Notes: a model not told the origin generated them from the letters alone. Positions 1-58,301 are shown, counted from the first letter of the stretch. The stretch: DNA of 64,000 bases from Gavia stellata (GCF_030936135.1 NC_082613.1:7626001-7690000); one strand, 5' to 3'. Made by a program: numbers and translations.

Positions 1-3000
1 GGCAGCCCTTGACAAAGACAATGAAAGCACTCTGGGCTCAAAAGAAAATTGTTATTTAATTAAAGCAACAGAAAAATTCCCTTTCTTGCGGTAGCCGGCA
101 GCCAGATGGGCCCCAGCATCGTATCTCTCTTTTTCCCTTAAATCATCTTCTGGAGAGGGGGTAAGCAACGTTGAAGAAACAGTTTTACACACCACAGAAA
201 TAGCAGGGACCAGCTTCCCAGGGACCTGGGTCCTGTGAGTGAATTATCAGGTGCGAGCTCCGCAGCACCTACCTTTGCCTACATGGATCTCTTGGGTGTC
301 CAGTAAAAGGCGAGTCCATATCTCAGCCTTTCCCTTTGTAGAAAACCTCTGCTCTTCATGAAGTTTGTAGGAAGTTAATGATCTCTGAAACCATGACCAC
401 AGTGTAAACTCAAAAGCAGATTACAATCAGTATGTTTGAACAGTGAGGTGGTCTCTTCTGACAAGTCTTTTATTTTGGTATAAAAGAGTGCTGAGATCTT
501 TTTAAAACATCTCTTCTAAGTTCGGAGTCAATCAGATGTGTCCTTAGAAGCTGGCTCCTGGTGCCTTTGCTGCAAAACCTAATACGAGGGTTTGCTGGAG
601 GCATATATTAATGGCTTTAAAATGAACTTTCAGCAAATGGTTCCTTGGGAGCACCCCTTTAGCCTGTACTTCAGAAACATTTTGAAATTAAATATAGTGA
701 AACAGACAGCTAGAAAAATAGACCATATTAATACTAATAAAAACCCTAATAGACAACAGGCTGCAAGGCCATTAAAATTCTAGTCATGGCTGGGAGAGCA
801 GACTGCAAACTTTGGAGACAACAATGGAGAAAAAGCAACTAACAGCAATTTTGAAGAGAATCTGACGTGATTGTAAGAACATCAGCTGGTTCTGCCTTGG
901 TATAGACTCTGTTGTGACCCCCTGCACGGCAGAAATATAACATAATGAAAGACAAGGCATATAAATCAGCAATCAACTCTTTTTTCTTCTCGCCACATCA
1001 GTAACAGCTAAATGAAATGAAGATCTGGGATGCTCCCCTGAGCTAGTTCTGCACCACTCAAATTGCACTCTAATCTGCCATATTTATAATGCAAGCAACT
1101 TCAATGGATTAGGTTCTTCGAAATTCAGTGTAATTTTGTAAAACAAAGTAATTACGAAGCCATACTCTCCAAAGGGCTGTTAAGGCCACAGCTTACTACA
1201 GTGACAAAAGTGATCCAATGGAAGTATGAATCTCTGGATCAGTATCAGTGAATCATAAATACTTTTTTCCTTCATTCTGATGGTGGATACTAACACATTG
1301 CTTTGTGATCTAAAATTTCTTTTAATACAATGTAACTATCACTGTATGCTGTAGAAAATGCTTGTAGCATGGGAAAAAAGTGGAAGGAATTATGAAAATG
1401 CCAGTATTTTAGGTGGAAATAGCCATCCTGATACCTTTGTGTATTTTTACCCCATTATACACTTCAGATACCTCCACAGGTGTTCATTAAGTAGTCAGCT
1501 GATTGATCACCAAAGGATAGCTTAAAGTGTCATTTCAGCAGGACCCTTCCAGGTGCCAATAAGAGGCAAAGAAAATAAAATCTAGCTAGAACTTCTGATT
1601 CTTGAATATAATACGGTTTGTGAAAATTGACAGCACATGGTGGGAAAACACACGATACTGCAATAACGCAGCTGGAAAATGCCACTAAGTGTCATCAGGG
1701 TAAGAAAAACAACCTTCCTGCTTTTGTTTACTCAGAGTTAACTGATTAATTCTTTATTTTAAGGAAATCAGTTCGAGTTGCCAGTCTAGTTTGTATTTTT
1801 AACAGATAGGCGGCATTGCATATTGGCCAGCTGCCCACCTCTGAGACCGACTTCTTCTCTGGGAAGTTCCCACTTTGCTAGAGAAAGGGGTAAAAACTCA
1901 GTTCTGACAGAAAATTATAAATAAGATAATTCTTACTGCTCTTAGACTTAGTGCTCCTCGGAATGTGTGGAGAGGCTCCTTTCTTCTATTTTTCACAGGA
2001 AAAAATGGCTTGTTAAGTTCTATATAAAGGGAGGGCACGAGGCATAGGACGGCGTGCTCTCCCACTGCTGCTGAAGCCATAGCAGGCTGGTGAGATGCCT
2101 GTTGTTGGGTACCAGCTCCTGTTTCCATCCTCACCTTCCTCAGGGCAATGACTTTCCTACGGAAGCGAGCTAGCCAGGAGTTGGGAATTGCAAGGCAAAG
2201 GAATGCCTTCTTCAGGGTTTGATATGCTGGGATTCAGATTTGGCTTTGCACACCAGGATGACAGTTCTCCCTTCCTACGGCAGATACTGAACGGATGGTG
2301 AGAGTTCACTGAAAAATCCTGAAGCTGAGACAGTCCCAATGCTGGCACACCTAGCTATTGAGATAGTCATTTAAATGTTAATGCTATGTGGTCACCTACT
2401 TTTATTCCATTTCTCTTTACCCTGATCAGAGTTTGGCACTTAGACAATAAAGTACTTCCAGCTCCAGCTGATGATTCCCTTTTTGAGGGCATCAGGAGAG
2501 TTATAAAAGAAATGTTCCCTTGCCCAAAGAACCAAAACAAGCAGAGTTCAAATGTGTTGCAATGTCAAAAAGTATGTTTTGCTTCATTCAGCAGCAAGAG
2601 AGCTCACGCTTGCCCATATGGGAAAGCCAGCGCAATTATCTGTTCGAGTAACTCTCCAACTTCTTTGACTCATGCTTTTCACAAAGGAAACATAAAAGCA
2701 TGTAAATCTGATAACAAACTGCTACATCTGGAGGGAAAGCAGCTCTTTATTTCCCATCAAGATGTTTTTACCGAACCACTGTGAAAAAGCACCTTGGTGT
2801 ACTGTGTCAGAGACAACATTATTTGGGATTTTTGACAAGAAACTGCTCATTGACTTGTGCACAAGCTGCAAATGTGATGAAAAATAAAATGCAAGAAAAT
2901 AAATTATAAAACAATGATGATTCAGGTCTTCTTACAGTTAAAACAAGCAAACTCCTTCCTGCTAAATGATTCCTTCCTAATGACATTCATTAGAAAGTAC

Positions 3001-6000
3001 TTTGGATCAGGCTATTCTCTATAATGAGGGGGAAATCAAGGAGATGTCACAGTTTAGGAAGATGGAAAAGGAACAGTGCAATCTGCAGGAACTTGTATGG
3101 ACAATAGGGACAGGGTCTAAACTTCTCACATGCTGCCTGTGCATATCAGCTCCTGGCTTTCTCTCCCAGCAACTGTCTGCTGGTTTGCATGGTACTTCCC
3201 CGCTCACAGAAGCAGCAGCCAGATTTCCTATCCTACACACATTTGTTCAGCAAAACTGTGCTTGATCCAACTTAGAGCAAGCCAAAAGTTGATTTAACCT
3301 GCAGCTGCTTCTAATAACTCCAGGCAGTCAAAGAGCAGAGGTCGCACATAGGTGGTAGGTACTGACAGATGCATCCAAAGGATCCATATGGCATCTTTGC
3401 TGGAGAGCCACCACAGTCGTAGCTACCAAAAAAAATAAAAGGCTTGTTCATATTTTACTATCATCAAACAACTTGTTTCCAGCTTATCATATTGCTTTAA
3501 GTACAAGTTTCAGTCCTTGATTATGTCCGGCTTTCTTAGATGCATTTTGAATGATTTCTCTCTTGCTTTCTGACCAGTCTATTTTTGTCCTGTTTCTCAT
3601 TTGCAATAGGCCTGGAGGAGATATTGCTCCTGGGAACAGAAGTAGCATCCCAGCTCAACGCTGGAAATCAATACAATTAGAAGATGCTAGAAATCTAGTT
3701 TTCCCTGAAAAGCGGGGGTTGTATTTTGAGTTCTAAATCTGCAAAACCTTCCCATATTTTGTAAAGCAGGTGAAACCACATCTGCAAGTACCTTCCGGAG
3801 TACCAGGGTTTGTATTCTTGCCTTATGGGGTAGATAAATGAACACGTGTCAAAAGCAGGAGCAGCACTCACAGCCTTTCATGGACAATGATGTGTCAGTC
3901 TTGATTCTTCTAATAAAGTAAAAAAAGCTAGCACTATTCTTCAGAATCCCCTAATCATAATCAAAGAAATTAACTAGCACAGAAGCGTAATCAAATAACA
4001 TAAAAGGTTTGTTACCAGCCTGATAGTAGATTCAAACAGATTAAAAATAGCACTGTCAGCCTTCCTCTCCTAGAGTTTCCTTCTTTATTTCCACTGGGCT
4101 TGGATTTCTTGACTCATTTTATGTGTTACAGACCTAATGTTCGCATTGACATTAGCAGCGACAGCCGGTAATAATGCCATTGTCATTCGACGCTGACTTC
4201 CTGCAATCCCAAGAGTGCTAATAAACGGTTGCCTGATCCAAGCCCAGCAATATCAATGGAAAGGATTCCTGCCGCCTTCCGTGGCTCAGTTGTTCACTTT
4301 CCCAGTTTAAGGTTGAATTAAGAGGTGACTATTGCAAATAACACAAACATCACCTGGCCTTGCTCAAATGTCAGCTTCTATTTTGGGCTGTGTAGCTCAA
4401 GGAGGGAGCCTGGAGGGGCCCTGACACTGAAGGCAACCTTTTCTTACATAACCTGCTATATGCTCTTATTTAAATAATGGCTCCTCAGGAAAACAACATG
4501 CTGTCACAGGACGTTCCCCAGGGGAAAAAAGACACACAAAAGAGAGAAACAGTCTTCTGCAAATGCATCTGCTTAAGAGGTTCTTAATTCCAGTTTTCTT
4601 ACAGGTAGCGTTTCTCCAGCTAAACTCTCCCCATCTGACGTGAAGTCTTTGTCAACAGTCAAACAGCACAAGCCTAACTGGTTAGAAGTTAATGAACAAT
4701 CTTATCCTCCTTTGGCAAAAATAAAGTGAAACTCATAAAAAATCCAAAACTTGAGTAAAACTCGAGTAAAACTCAAATCCAAAAGTGCTCTTCATACTGA
4801 ACCAGATGTAAAGATTTTCAGCAACAAAATCTGCCTGTGAGTTCTCATGCCTGCTTTCCCTTTGTTTCACTTCTGATTCAGGCAGGGCTTTGCACCACAA
4901 CAGCTGGGCACTGGTGCCAAAATTCTGCCCTTTATTTGCTCCTGCCTTTGCTTTGCCCCTCTCCGTGCCAGCAGCCCCAGAGTGAAGATAACCTGGGAAC
5001 GAATTCAAGTTAAATAGACTAACAAAAAGCCCTACCCAAACAAAACATTCACCAAACCCATGTGCAGTTTTGAGCAGATCGGTTTTCTGCTGACGGAGAG
5101 CTAACTCTCACTGTGCCAGAACGAAGATCTAACGACAGAGATCTAAATCAAGGCACAGCCCACTTTTTCCCTTTTTCCTTTTTTTCCCCACCCGAATGAA
5201 TATGGTTTGGAAATGATATATTCTTAATATCCTGCAGCATATCAGCATCTTAGGAGGCTGGTTACAATAGAAAGCTGAGCTTTAGGTACCTAGGCTGCCC
5301 TATGGCAAAAACTTTCATCCAGTTCAGTTGGTGCCAGATCAGGCACTGGTGGGCAGGTCATGGCTTTCAATGTCAAAAATCACAGATCTTCAGTAAATCC
5401 TATTCCTGGCCTTAAAAACATTGACTGAATAGAACATAACATCTAGGTCTGTGTAAACCCATCTCACTTTTTTTAGGTGTTTAGTCATCAGCTCTAAGGA
5501 TCAGGCCCATGTTAACAGGTGTATTGTATTTTTCTTGCTGCCTGGTCAGTTGGACAGATATACATGTAAGCATGAGATGGAAGAGAAGATATATTCTTAT
5601 ACACTGGTGAATTGTGCAGTGTCAACTTGTGCACCTGGTTCTGCTACAAATGAAGACACACTTCACAGAGACTACTGAGCAAGTAAAGAAATAAAGCAAA
5701 AGCAATCAGAGAGCATCAAATCTTCCAAGATAATTAAACTCTAATTAAGCATTCTGTTCTCACTTTGAACCATAGATCACACAATTTAAGCAATTTTCCA
5801 CGAGGATTTGACAATCACATGTGGCAAAAGAAAAGCAACTTTTGATTGATTTTGTTTCATTCTGTAAGCAAATAAATTGAATAATACATGGGATAAACAA
5901 ATGCTAGAAATAACAGACACCCCCCCCCCCCAACAAAGCTAAATGGAATTTTTATTTTATATATTGCTGCTCTAGGTGGACCCTGGCCTTGGATCGATCC

Positions 6001-8754
6001 TTATTGGCTCACTGCAAAAGGTTGGCAAAGGTCTGCCACAGGAGCATTTTTACTTGCAAATACTTGCTACCTTTCTGAAGTAGAGAAAAGGATAGACTGT
6101 GCTAGAGACCTACCATGGCTCTCAGGAAGGAGAATGACTCAACCCCTCTTAAAAGCATGCATTCTATTTTTCCTTTGGTTTCATACTGAAAATGCCTTTT
6201 GTAAAAATTCCAGGTGTCTCAAGGAAGAAAATAGTAAGAATGTGCAGTTAGCCCAGATCAAAGCATGTCGCTTGACAGTATTCCTAGTAAAGCATCTGTG
6301 CCTGGGTATTGCGCCAAATCAATCTTCCTTCCCAGCAAGAGAAATGCCACTTGTGTCTCAGAGGGACTGCCCAACGGTGCGAGTCCAGCCCATTCTCCAG
6401 TGATGGATGCCTTTGCATAAAAGAGAGGGAGACCTTTTTTCTTGAGAATTTCCACTGAGAGTCTGGATCCAAAGAGGAATTGGGCACCTCAGTGCCATTC
6501 CAGCCCACGCCAACAACCACTGGTCCTCTCCTGGGAAGGATCAGCCTCTACCGGGATCCTCTTGACTTGCGGTGTGAGCTGCAGGGTCTGTACAAGAGAG
6601 CTGACAGCTGGAGGCTGTGAGCAGTGATGGACCATGACAAGACGGACCGAGCCAAGTGAGTTACAGCAGCTCATCTCCACAAGGCAGGGCTGTGCGACAT
6701 TGTCCTTTTTGTGGGCTGGCATGGTTGTAAGGTGCGGTAGCATCTGCAGAAACCACAGACTTGTTTTTTCCAATCCATCTCTTCATTCAGCTTAAGAAAG
6801 GACGTCATTTTGCTGGGGCTTTACGTGGACATTGCTCCATCATAGCCACTCTTGTTCCTCCTTGCTGCCTATGTCCACGGATGTTCCAGTATCTGAACAT
6901 ATGGAGTTCCTTTGAGCCTACCCCCAATACATTCAAAAGGCACATGAAAGACTGGCCTGGTCGTCATTTTGGGACAAATACACGAAGAAAAGGGCAGGTG
7001 ACGCATGGGCACCAAGGGGACACCGGACCAGAGCTCTCTAGCTGTGATAGGTCCCTCCAACTCCTTATCTTTCACAGCTGGCAGAAGAGCTATAAATCTA
7101 ATTTTGCTACCTTTTCCCTTCCTACACTGCAGAACGGCATTTATGTGTTTCATTTATGCTAAATGTAGGTACACTTTCATTTTACTAAATGTGACAAAAA
7201 TACAGATCATACATCATTAATACTGTCTGGCTTTCAACTGAGTCATTACATGTTTATGGAGAAATAAGTATTTATGCAACTATTTACTTCAGTTTTATGG
7301 ACAATATATTCCAAAAAGGTGCATTGCCTTCAGCATAAAGAGTTTTCTATATCATTTGGTCTGTATAGTTTATCTCATTATGTAAAATTAAGCACTCTTT
7401 GTTCAGTCAAAAGGATACAATAAATTGTATCAGCAAGTGAATTTCTCTTATTCATTTCTCTTAGTCATTTTGTAATGTCTTTTATCCAGCGATCTCAAAA
7501 TAAAGACAATATCTGATTAGAAGCTATAATTTCATACAAGCATGATTTCATACACTACATATAAATAGCGTGTCCACCTCTGTGGTAGAGTATGCTAGAT
7601 TTTTTAAGTTCACAGCAGAATATAAAAGTATAGGACAGGAGGTTAGGGAAAGTCAATGTAAAAAACTGAGAAACAAATTCAGGCAGTTGCCAGAGTTTAA
7701 GTGTGGCTAGGGTGCAATTTTCTTACAAAAAAGAAAAAAATACCAAAAGCGTCTTAACAAGCACAGGTAATTAGAGTCTCTTTTTTATGTGTCCTTTAAA
7801 ATATAATTTGTCCAATAGGGCCAGAGTTCCTCTTCACACTATTTTATGTGGTCTTTACCGTACTGTTTCTGAAAATGGCATGACTCTTACTACACATTTA
7901 TCGTGGGGACTACTGCCTGCGGATGTGCCATTCCATTTTTAAGATGTGGAAAACCAAGTGGGAATCCCAGGTTGTGCTGGAAATAGAGCCTGAGCCAAAA
8001 AATGAGCCCATCTAGACATTGCTAGTTTCCTCACCCGAGGATATAAAGCTCTTCACTTAGGTTGTGACCTGTAGCAGAAGTGCAAGGGCAAGATAAATCA
8101 CCCGCATCCCCCGTTTTCTCTGCTCGGCGGTGATGAATTGGCTCAGAAGTACGCGGCTCCTTTTGCTAGGAGGCGGCTTTCTGGAAGCTTTAACGGCGAC
8201 CAGCTGCAGCTGGGTGACTGTGACCTAACGTTTGGAAGCTGGAATAATGTACTAAGAAAAACCCAAGCAAACAAATGAACTACCTTCCTTCAGGCAAGCC
8301 TCAGAGCCTGCCTCTCTCCATCACCGGGACGGAGCAGCTGTACGGCTGTGCTGCACTGTGCCGACTCAGGCACCTTCGGCGAGACATGGCGGGAGCTGAA
8401 AGCAGAAGGTCAGGGCTCATTACAGGCTTTGGTTTCTCCAACTGATGTAAGAGGCAGGAGGAATCTGTGCAAATCCAGCTACATCTACCATCCCTCCTTT
8501 CCCTGTGCAAAACCCGCTAGGTCAGCAGCAAAGTGGGAAGAGTGGGCTCACGCTGCTGCCCCCCAGTCCTGCTCACACGGTGCAAAAAGGGCACCAGCCG
8601 CGCGCAGGGAAGCATTTTCTCCTATATATTTATTGCTTGTACAAAGGGAACTTCCAGTTCTCCAAAACATTTGCACTTCTATTGTGTTTCGCTCAGGTTT
8701 AGCCACAGAGATCCCTTTTAGAAGAACCCACAGGTTTCACTTTGTTTCTATCGA
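1..8754. other. Intergenic DNA downstream of DOK5 (distal part)
   Basis: No gene, RNA or transposon was recognised. The sequence is AT-rich and mostly unique, with a 12-base C run at 5920-5931. The stretch near 4090-4330 is complex and free of simple repeats, and looks like a conserved non-coding element by texture only. All open frames are short and unrecognised. Confidence 0.6.
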
Positions 8755-9080
8755 TACACAAGCGCGGGACGAGACGGAGCGTATAGGCTTCATATGGAGG
8801 AGGTGGTGGAAGGCGCCGCGAGACAGATAAAGGAAAAAAAAGTCGGCGATCTTTGGACGTTCCTAGCTCCAACCCCCGGCGCAGCGGGAGAGGAGCGAGG
8901 CAGGCAGGCGGCGGCAGGGTAAGGAAGCGGGAGCGGGTGCTGCCTTCCCCGCGGCACGGCTGGCACCCGGTGGCCGAGGCGGAGATCGCGCCGCCACCCG
9001 AAGGCACTGCCGGCGCCGGCGGCCCCTCGGGGGGTGCAGTGGGCTCACAGTGCCCGGCCCCGGCACGAGCCCAGCCGGAG
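8755..9080. promoter_or_regulatory. Orphan CpG island with candidate splice donor
   Basis: This ~325-bp block is strongly enriched in G+C and CpG inside AT-rich intergenic DNA, 4.6 kb beyond the DOK5 3' end. On the plus strand it contains GGCAGG followed by GTAAGG (donor at about 8919), a close match to the donor consensus. I see no TATA box and no coding sequence I recognise. It could be the promoter and first exon of a long non-coding RNA, or a CpG-rich distal element. Confidence 0.5.
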
Positions 9081-12000
9081 GCAGTCCGAGATAGTTTTGG
9101 TTGCTCCTGTCTGTATTTTCTCACGTTCGTGTGACCGGGAATTAATTTCACCAGAGAGACGGTAACTTTTTTTAGATGGTTTAGAGCAAGATGAACTCCG
9201 CACACCTTTTATTTCCAAGATTCGCAGAGTATTTAATAGACAGTTAGCTGGGAAAATACTCACATACAAAGCCAACCATCCTGAATGTCTCAGCACCTAA
9301 CCCCCTTTTTTAGGCTTGTCAAGAAATAGAATAACGCATAGGCTAAATACTAAAGAGAAAGCCACGACAATAAATTTTTTCCTGGCAAGTTTATTTGCTG
9401 GCATTTGTAAATCCACTGAGAAAGTGTAGTGCAATCAATACAGCTGAGGCCCAAGTTCTAATTAGAGCCTTCTGTTTGAAAACAGCTTTTCTTTAAACGC
9501 TACGTGGCTAGTGGTAGTGATAAAATATTCCCTAAAAATAAGAAAATGGTTCATTAGTGTTCATGGAAACAGAAGATCAATCTGCCCTTGTGAAAGTTAA
9601 TGAATACACAGAAATATCACGTCATGACCCCTGATCTCAACGCCTGAGGCAGCAGTATTATTATGCACTTGCCAGAATTGCTCAGCAACAGGACTCAGAT
9701 ACAACTCTTACTGCATTAATTTTATCTGTGTGATTATTTAAATTAATGACATTCTGGCTGCAAGTCACAAACTTCAAGAGATGTTCATCTGCTTAAATAT
9801 TAATGATGCTTTTCTGCTGTAAGGTGTGAGAAGGGAAAGCAAAACTAAATACTAACAATTTTAAGAATAAGTATTAACAGTACGAGCACGAAAAATAAAG
9901 CTGTTTCACTTAGACAAATGCTGAAACAACCCGCTTAAACTGCTACCCTCCATCCCTCAGGGAAGCAAAAATTGTTTTGTTACATCTTGGTCAAGCAAAA
10001 ACTGTAAGAACCCCTCTATTTAAAAAAAAAAAAAAAAAAAAAGTTTTGAAGCATGATGAAAATACCTTGAGGTCTTGAGCGACTTTTGGCAAGTCCTTGC
10101 ATGACTCCATCTCCTTCTATAAAATGGAAATGGAGAGGATGTCAGCCATCCCATTTCTCTCAGCAGCACGATGATTTACGGCAGTTACGTTGCCCTCTAT
10201 GCTATTTTAGATAATAGCATTTGCATTCTGTTACCTGTAATAAGAACATCTAAGAAAAAGAAATGTAATTTGAAGTCTTGATATTTGAAGTCTTGATTTT
10301 TTTTTTCCCCTAATGTACTTGATTCCAGATTAGCCTTTTAAGATCATTACCCGCCGAGTTCTGCTGCAGTCTGGACCCTCTCCATCTACCTACTGTGCTA
10401 TTACCAGTTCGCTGGTTCATTCCTGCTCAAAAGACAGAACCACCTTTCTTAGCATGGATTTGAAAAGTGGGGTAAGCAGCTCTATGCTTTCTCTTCCGAT
10501 CCCTTCTTCTTTCACCCCTAAAACACATTCTTCCATCTCCACAATTATGGCTTGCAGATTGGTCACTGGTCTTTTGTGGGATGAAAGGCACCAGAAGGTA
10601 CGGCATTTCTGTCCTGTCTTTGAGGAGCAGCCGTCTGAGAAATCGCACAGCGTTACTTAGAGTCGTATGAATAGGAGAGGTTACACAGAGCCAAAGACCC
10701 GCTCATCTGGATGACTTTGCAGAACACTTTTCTGCCTTTGAAAAAGTTATCTAGGAAGATCTATGGACATTGGAGAAAGAACAAGGTTGATGGATATAAA
10801 AGGGCGTGCTGGAATTTGGTGGAGCAATTGAAAGTAGTCCGTAAAAAGCTCAAAAAAACCCTTGTGAAGTCCTGTTAAATTGGCGGGCCTGTGTGTAGGG
10901 CAGAGACTGGAGAAAAATAGTTCTCAAGGATTTGTCACACACTGATCCTTGAATCCCGTGGTAACCCTGAGCCCTGCAGCTCTACAAATGGATTTGCAGC
11001 ATATTTTCTGAAGTACATTTCTTCAGAGTGTATCTTAGGTACCTGAAGGATTTCCACTCTAATTCTGCACCTGTGTTCACCGGCGTATCAGGTACCGCTG
11101 GCACTCAACTGGTTCACACGATGGCATCATCATATCGGTGTTTTACACACACAGTCTGCTGTACAGTCTAAACAACCCAACTACAAATACAGCGAAGACC
11201 TTTCCCTCACCATAAAGCCAGAAACTATAGGAGTAGCAAACCCTCTACTTCCTTCAGCTAATGACCTTGCTAACTAAGCAAGTTAGCAATGATGCAAAGT
11301 TAAGTGACTTAATCTGTCGATACCAGAAATTAAAACAAAGCAACTTCTTGATATTGTGTCATAAACAGAGTAATTCAAAGCAAAGCTACTTCTAGGCCTT
11401 TTTTCCATCCTTCACAGCCAGTTTCACTAGAAAGAATAATATCAGAGCTAGTTGATTTAATGACCCTTCATTTAAAGGCCAAGGTTAGAGTGAGGTTTCT
11501 TGTCTTTGTAATTGGACTGTGCAACCACAGATAGTCTTACTGTATCAATCATTGCCTGAGTGAAAGGTGAATAAAAGCATTTACTGAACTGTCATATCCA
11601 TGATAAAACAACAGATGCTGTCAGCTCTAAAGGGAATACATTAGCAGAAGTAAACCTGAAAGATAAAGACCTATTAGTCATAACATACCTTTCAATCACT
11701 TATTTATGTTAGCAGTTCAGCTTTGAAATAAAGTGAACATAATCCTTATTTACAATAAATTAAGCTTATCTTTGCACTATGGTGTATCTTAAACAAGGAT
11801 GGCATATTGATTTTTTTTCCTTCAGAACCACGTTTACCTTCACCACACTCAACAGTTTGCTTCCCTGAAAGCCCCTCTCACCTCCAGTTCTGTTAGTACA
11901 ACCCTTTGGATGTAGAAACTCAACATCTTACATTTTCCCAGTGTTTTACTTCACAATTGAGAATGTGTTTATGAAACTGATCTATAGATCCTCAGCCCAA

Positions 12001-13664
12001 ACCAGTTAAAAGAGATCCTACTGCAGTGATGACTGGTTACTTCAGAACACTGTAACAAACAGAAAGGCTGAATTGACTTGGAAACATCTGTTCCTTCCTT
12101 ATTCTTGGAGAGAAAGTCTGTTTAATAAAGGATGGCAAAGACATTATACAGTGCACAGTGCAACTCAAGAGCTGAACTATCCCAACATGTCAGCACTGTA
12201 AGAGGACACAGCTATTTGTAGTAGCTGAGCACGTTAGCTTGGGATCGGCCACCATACGGGCCTCCAGCTGAGACCTTGCCAGCCTTAAGCAGAGCAGAAG
12301 AATTACTTCAGCTGTCTTGAAAGCTAAATGCTTTTACATTCCCTTGCGATATTTAGTTGTTTTGCAGCAACATGGCCTTGTTGCCTCATGTTCCACTTGT
12401 AAACTGCTGTAACCCTTACATCCCTTTCTAAAGGGCTGCTGTCTTGCTTCTCTCCGCATTATGTATTTGTGTAGTCAATTAGCCTTGTTTAGAAGCACTT
12501 GTCCCTATGGAATTTCTTCAGCTTGCCCAGACCATTTTGTATTCTTATCTTCTATTCCTGTGTCCTTCCTTCCCATCTTATAGAACTGCAGTTTTAATAA
12601 GCACACTCCCTACTGCTCCGTCCAAGTGGTTAACCAGGACTGGAACCAGACACAGAACCGCACACCACTCTGGATATCCTCCTCCAGCACTAAACACTGG
12701 CAGCATCTCTGAGTACAGCTCACTGTAACTATGAGTGTAGTTTTGAAATCTACTTTTAGTCATCATGTGGGTGATGATCAACATCATGTTCACCCAGTCT
12801 GCTTTGAAACTTCATCTTCAGAATTAAAAGCCAAGCTTAAGATACTTGCTATTTTTACTCAAACCATAAGACCATTACCTCTGTCATAGAGAAAATTAGC
12901 CTGTGCTAACTCATTCTCTGCAAACATGAACAAATGTAGCTCATTCTCTATGAACCTACTCTGGCCATTGCATTCTTTTACTTTTCTTCCAGGATATCTG
13001 CTGAAAAATTAGCTGCTAACATTGTACAAGCTTAGATAAATGCAATTACCATTAGAGTTGTATCCCATATTTTTTCAACTAAAAATATACAGAGACCATA
13101 TTCCCCACTAGTGCCATCAAAATAAGACCTAGTCCTTAAGCTTGGTTAGGTGAGCAGGAATGAGATGATTAGAGAGAATCAGTCTGACTTGTAACCTGAC
13201 AAGGCATTCTTCCTCAGAGCTTGTTAACAAAAGGATTTAACTACACCTCGCTAAGTGCAGCGCTTCACTTGCATTCGGGGTAAGCGTAGCTTTCTATCTA
13301 CAGTTGTTACACATTCCTGACCGTTTGGCATAGCACACAGTTGTCAGCCATGCTATTTTTGAAAAGTCTGTTTCCTGTTAAATTAAGATGCTGGGGCCAG
13401 TCTCTGAAAGTAATGCATAACATGGATGATGTCAAAAAACAGAAGAATCTGCTTTCTGCCACAAAATGGTTTGTGGCATTGTGAGATTCCTGTTGAATCT
13501 ACTACTCTGTTTCACTGAGACACCCAACGAGTGCTTGTGTGGCTTTAGATGCAGAGGGGGGACCCACAGCAAACCACTGTCCCCCCTCCATCCTCCCTTC
13601 TAGTGCCCTGGTGGCTCCGCAACAGCTCTGTTCACGATGCTGATAGCGACAACAAAAAGCACTG
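9081..13664. other. Intergenic DNA between orphan CpG island and DOK5 3' end
   Basis: No gene was recognised. Features seen: the poly-A run at 10022-10042, a tandem 14-bp unit TTTGAAGTCTTGAT at about 10270-10299, and an imperfect palindrome at 11267-11289 (9-base arms around a 5-base loop). Confidence 0.6.
10022..10042 (+). repeat. Poly-A run (about 21 bases)
   Basis: A homopolymer A tract in the intergenic region. I looked for a retroposed body on its 5' side and recognised none, so it is listed only as simple sequence. Confidence 0.85.
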
Positions 13665-14279
13665 TACCACAAATTAAGTGGGACTTTTTTTTTATTTTAA
13701 ACATTTACAGAGGTGGAAATAAATACAGGAAATAGAAGATAGAGAGGGTGCTTTTGAAAGAAATCTATCAAGTCTTCATCAGGCTTCAAACAGGGAAAAT
13801 TGTATCCGATAGCTGCTTAAAACTGGCCACCATTTCAAAGGTCAAGGATTAGGCTGAACAACAATGTAAATAACTAAAGATAAGCATTACAACAAACAAG
13901 GGTGACACAGCTGACATCAGTGAACACACAGCTGTAAAAGACAAAATGGAACCACACTACAACAGGAAAGTCTTATATATTTACAACATACCTATCATAC
14001 AAAAACATTCGGAAATATTTAGGGAGGGATTTCTTCTCTGTCCAGCTGTAAGATATAAAAGAAACACTGGAGGGTTTGTTGGTTTTGTTCCCCTCCCCAA
14101 TATCTACAGAATAGTCTTAACTTTTGGCAAAGTTTAAAAAAAAAAAAAACTTTGTATTGCAAGAATTTTTCATCCAACCTGAACTCTTCCGTGTTTCCAT
14201 CCTTGCTTATAGTCGTCCCTGTCATCCACTGGGGCAGTTTGTCAGAAGATAAAGAGTTTGTAAAGTTCTTTACAGTCTT
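13665..14279 (-). other. DOK5: DOK5 3' untranslated region
   Basis: This is the inferred 3' UTR, about 600 nt, between the stop and the only AATAAA found on the minus strand in the next 600 nt. It contains a T-rich tract opposite 14136-14150 and a Pumilio-type TGTAAATA (opposite 13978-13985). I saw no other canonical poly(A) signal. The exact cleavage site is inferred. Confidence 0.72.
13691..13696 (-). terminator. Polyadenylation signal AATAAA of DOK5
   Basis: Minus-strand AATAAA lies 584 nt past the stop codon. It is followed by an A run and, 25-50 nt further, a G/T-rich stretch (GTGGTACAGTGCTTTTTGTTG) suited to CstF binding. Cleavage near 13665-13680 is expected. Confidence 0.72.
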
Positions 14280-58266
<43,987 letters not shown>

Positions 58267-58301
58267 CCTTCCCCGGGAAAGTTGGAGGCGGCCGGCGCCG
58301 C

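Noticed and set aside
2386..2784. 132-codon plus-strand frame
   Set aside because: No recognisable motif, no splice or promoter context, and of a length expected by chance.
8699..9205. 168-codon minus-strand frame over the orphan CpG island
   Set aside because: It has low-complexity Pro/Arg/Ala content, no domain, and overlaps other frames. GC bias explains it.
10022..10042. Poly-A tail of a processed pseudogene or SINE
   Set aside because: No gene-like or SINE-like body precedes the A run, and no target-site duplication was evident.
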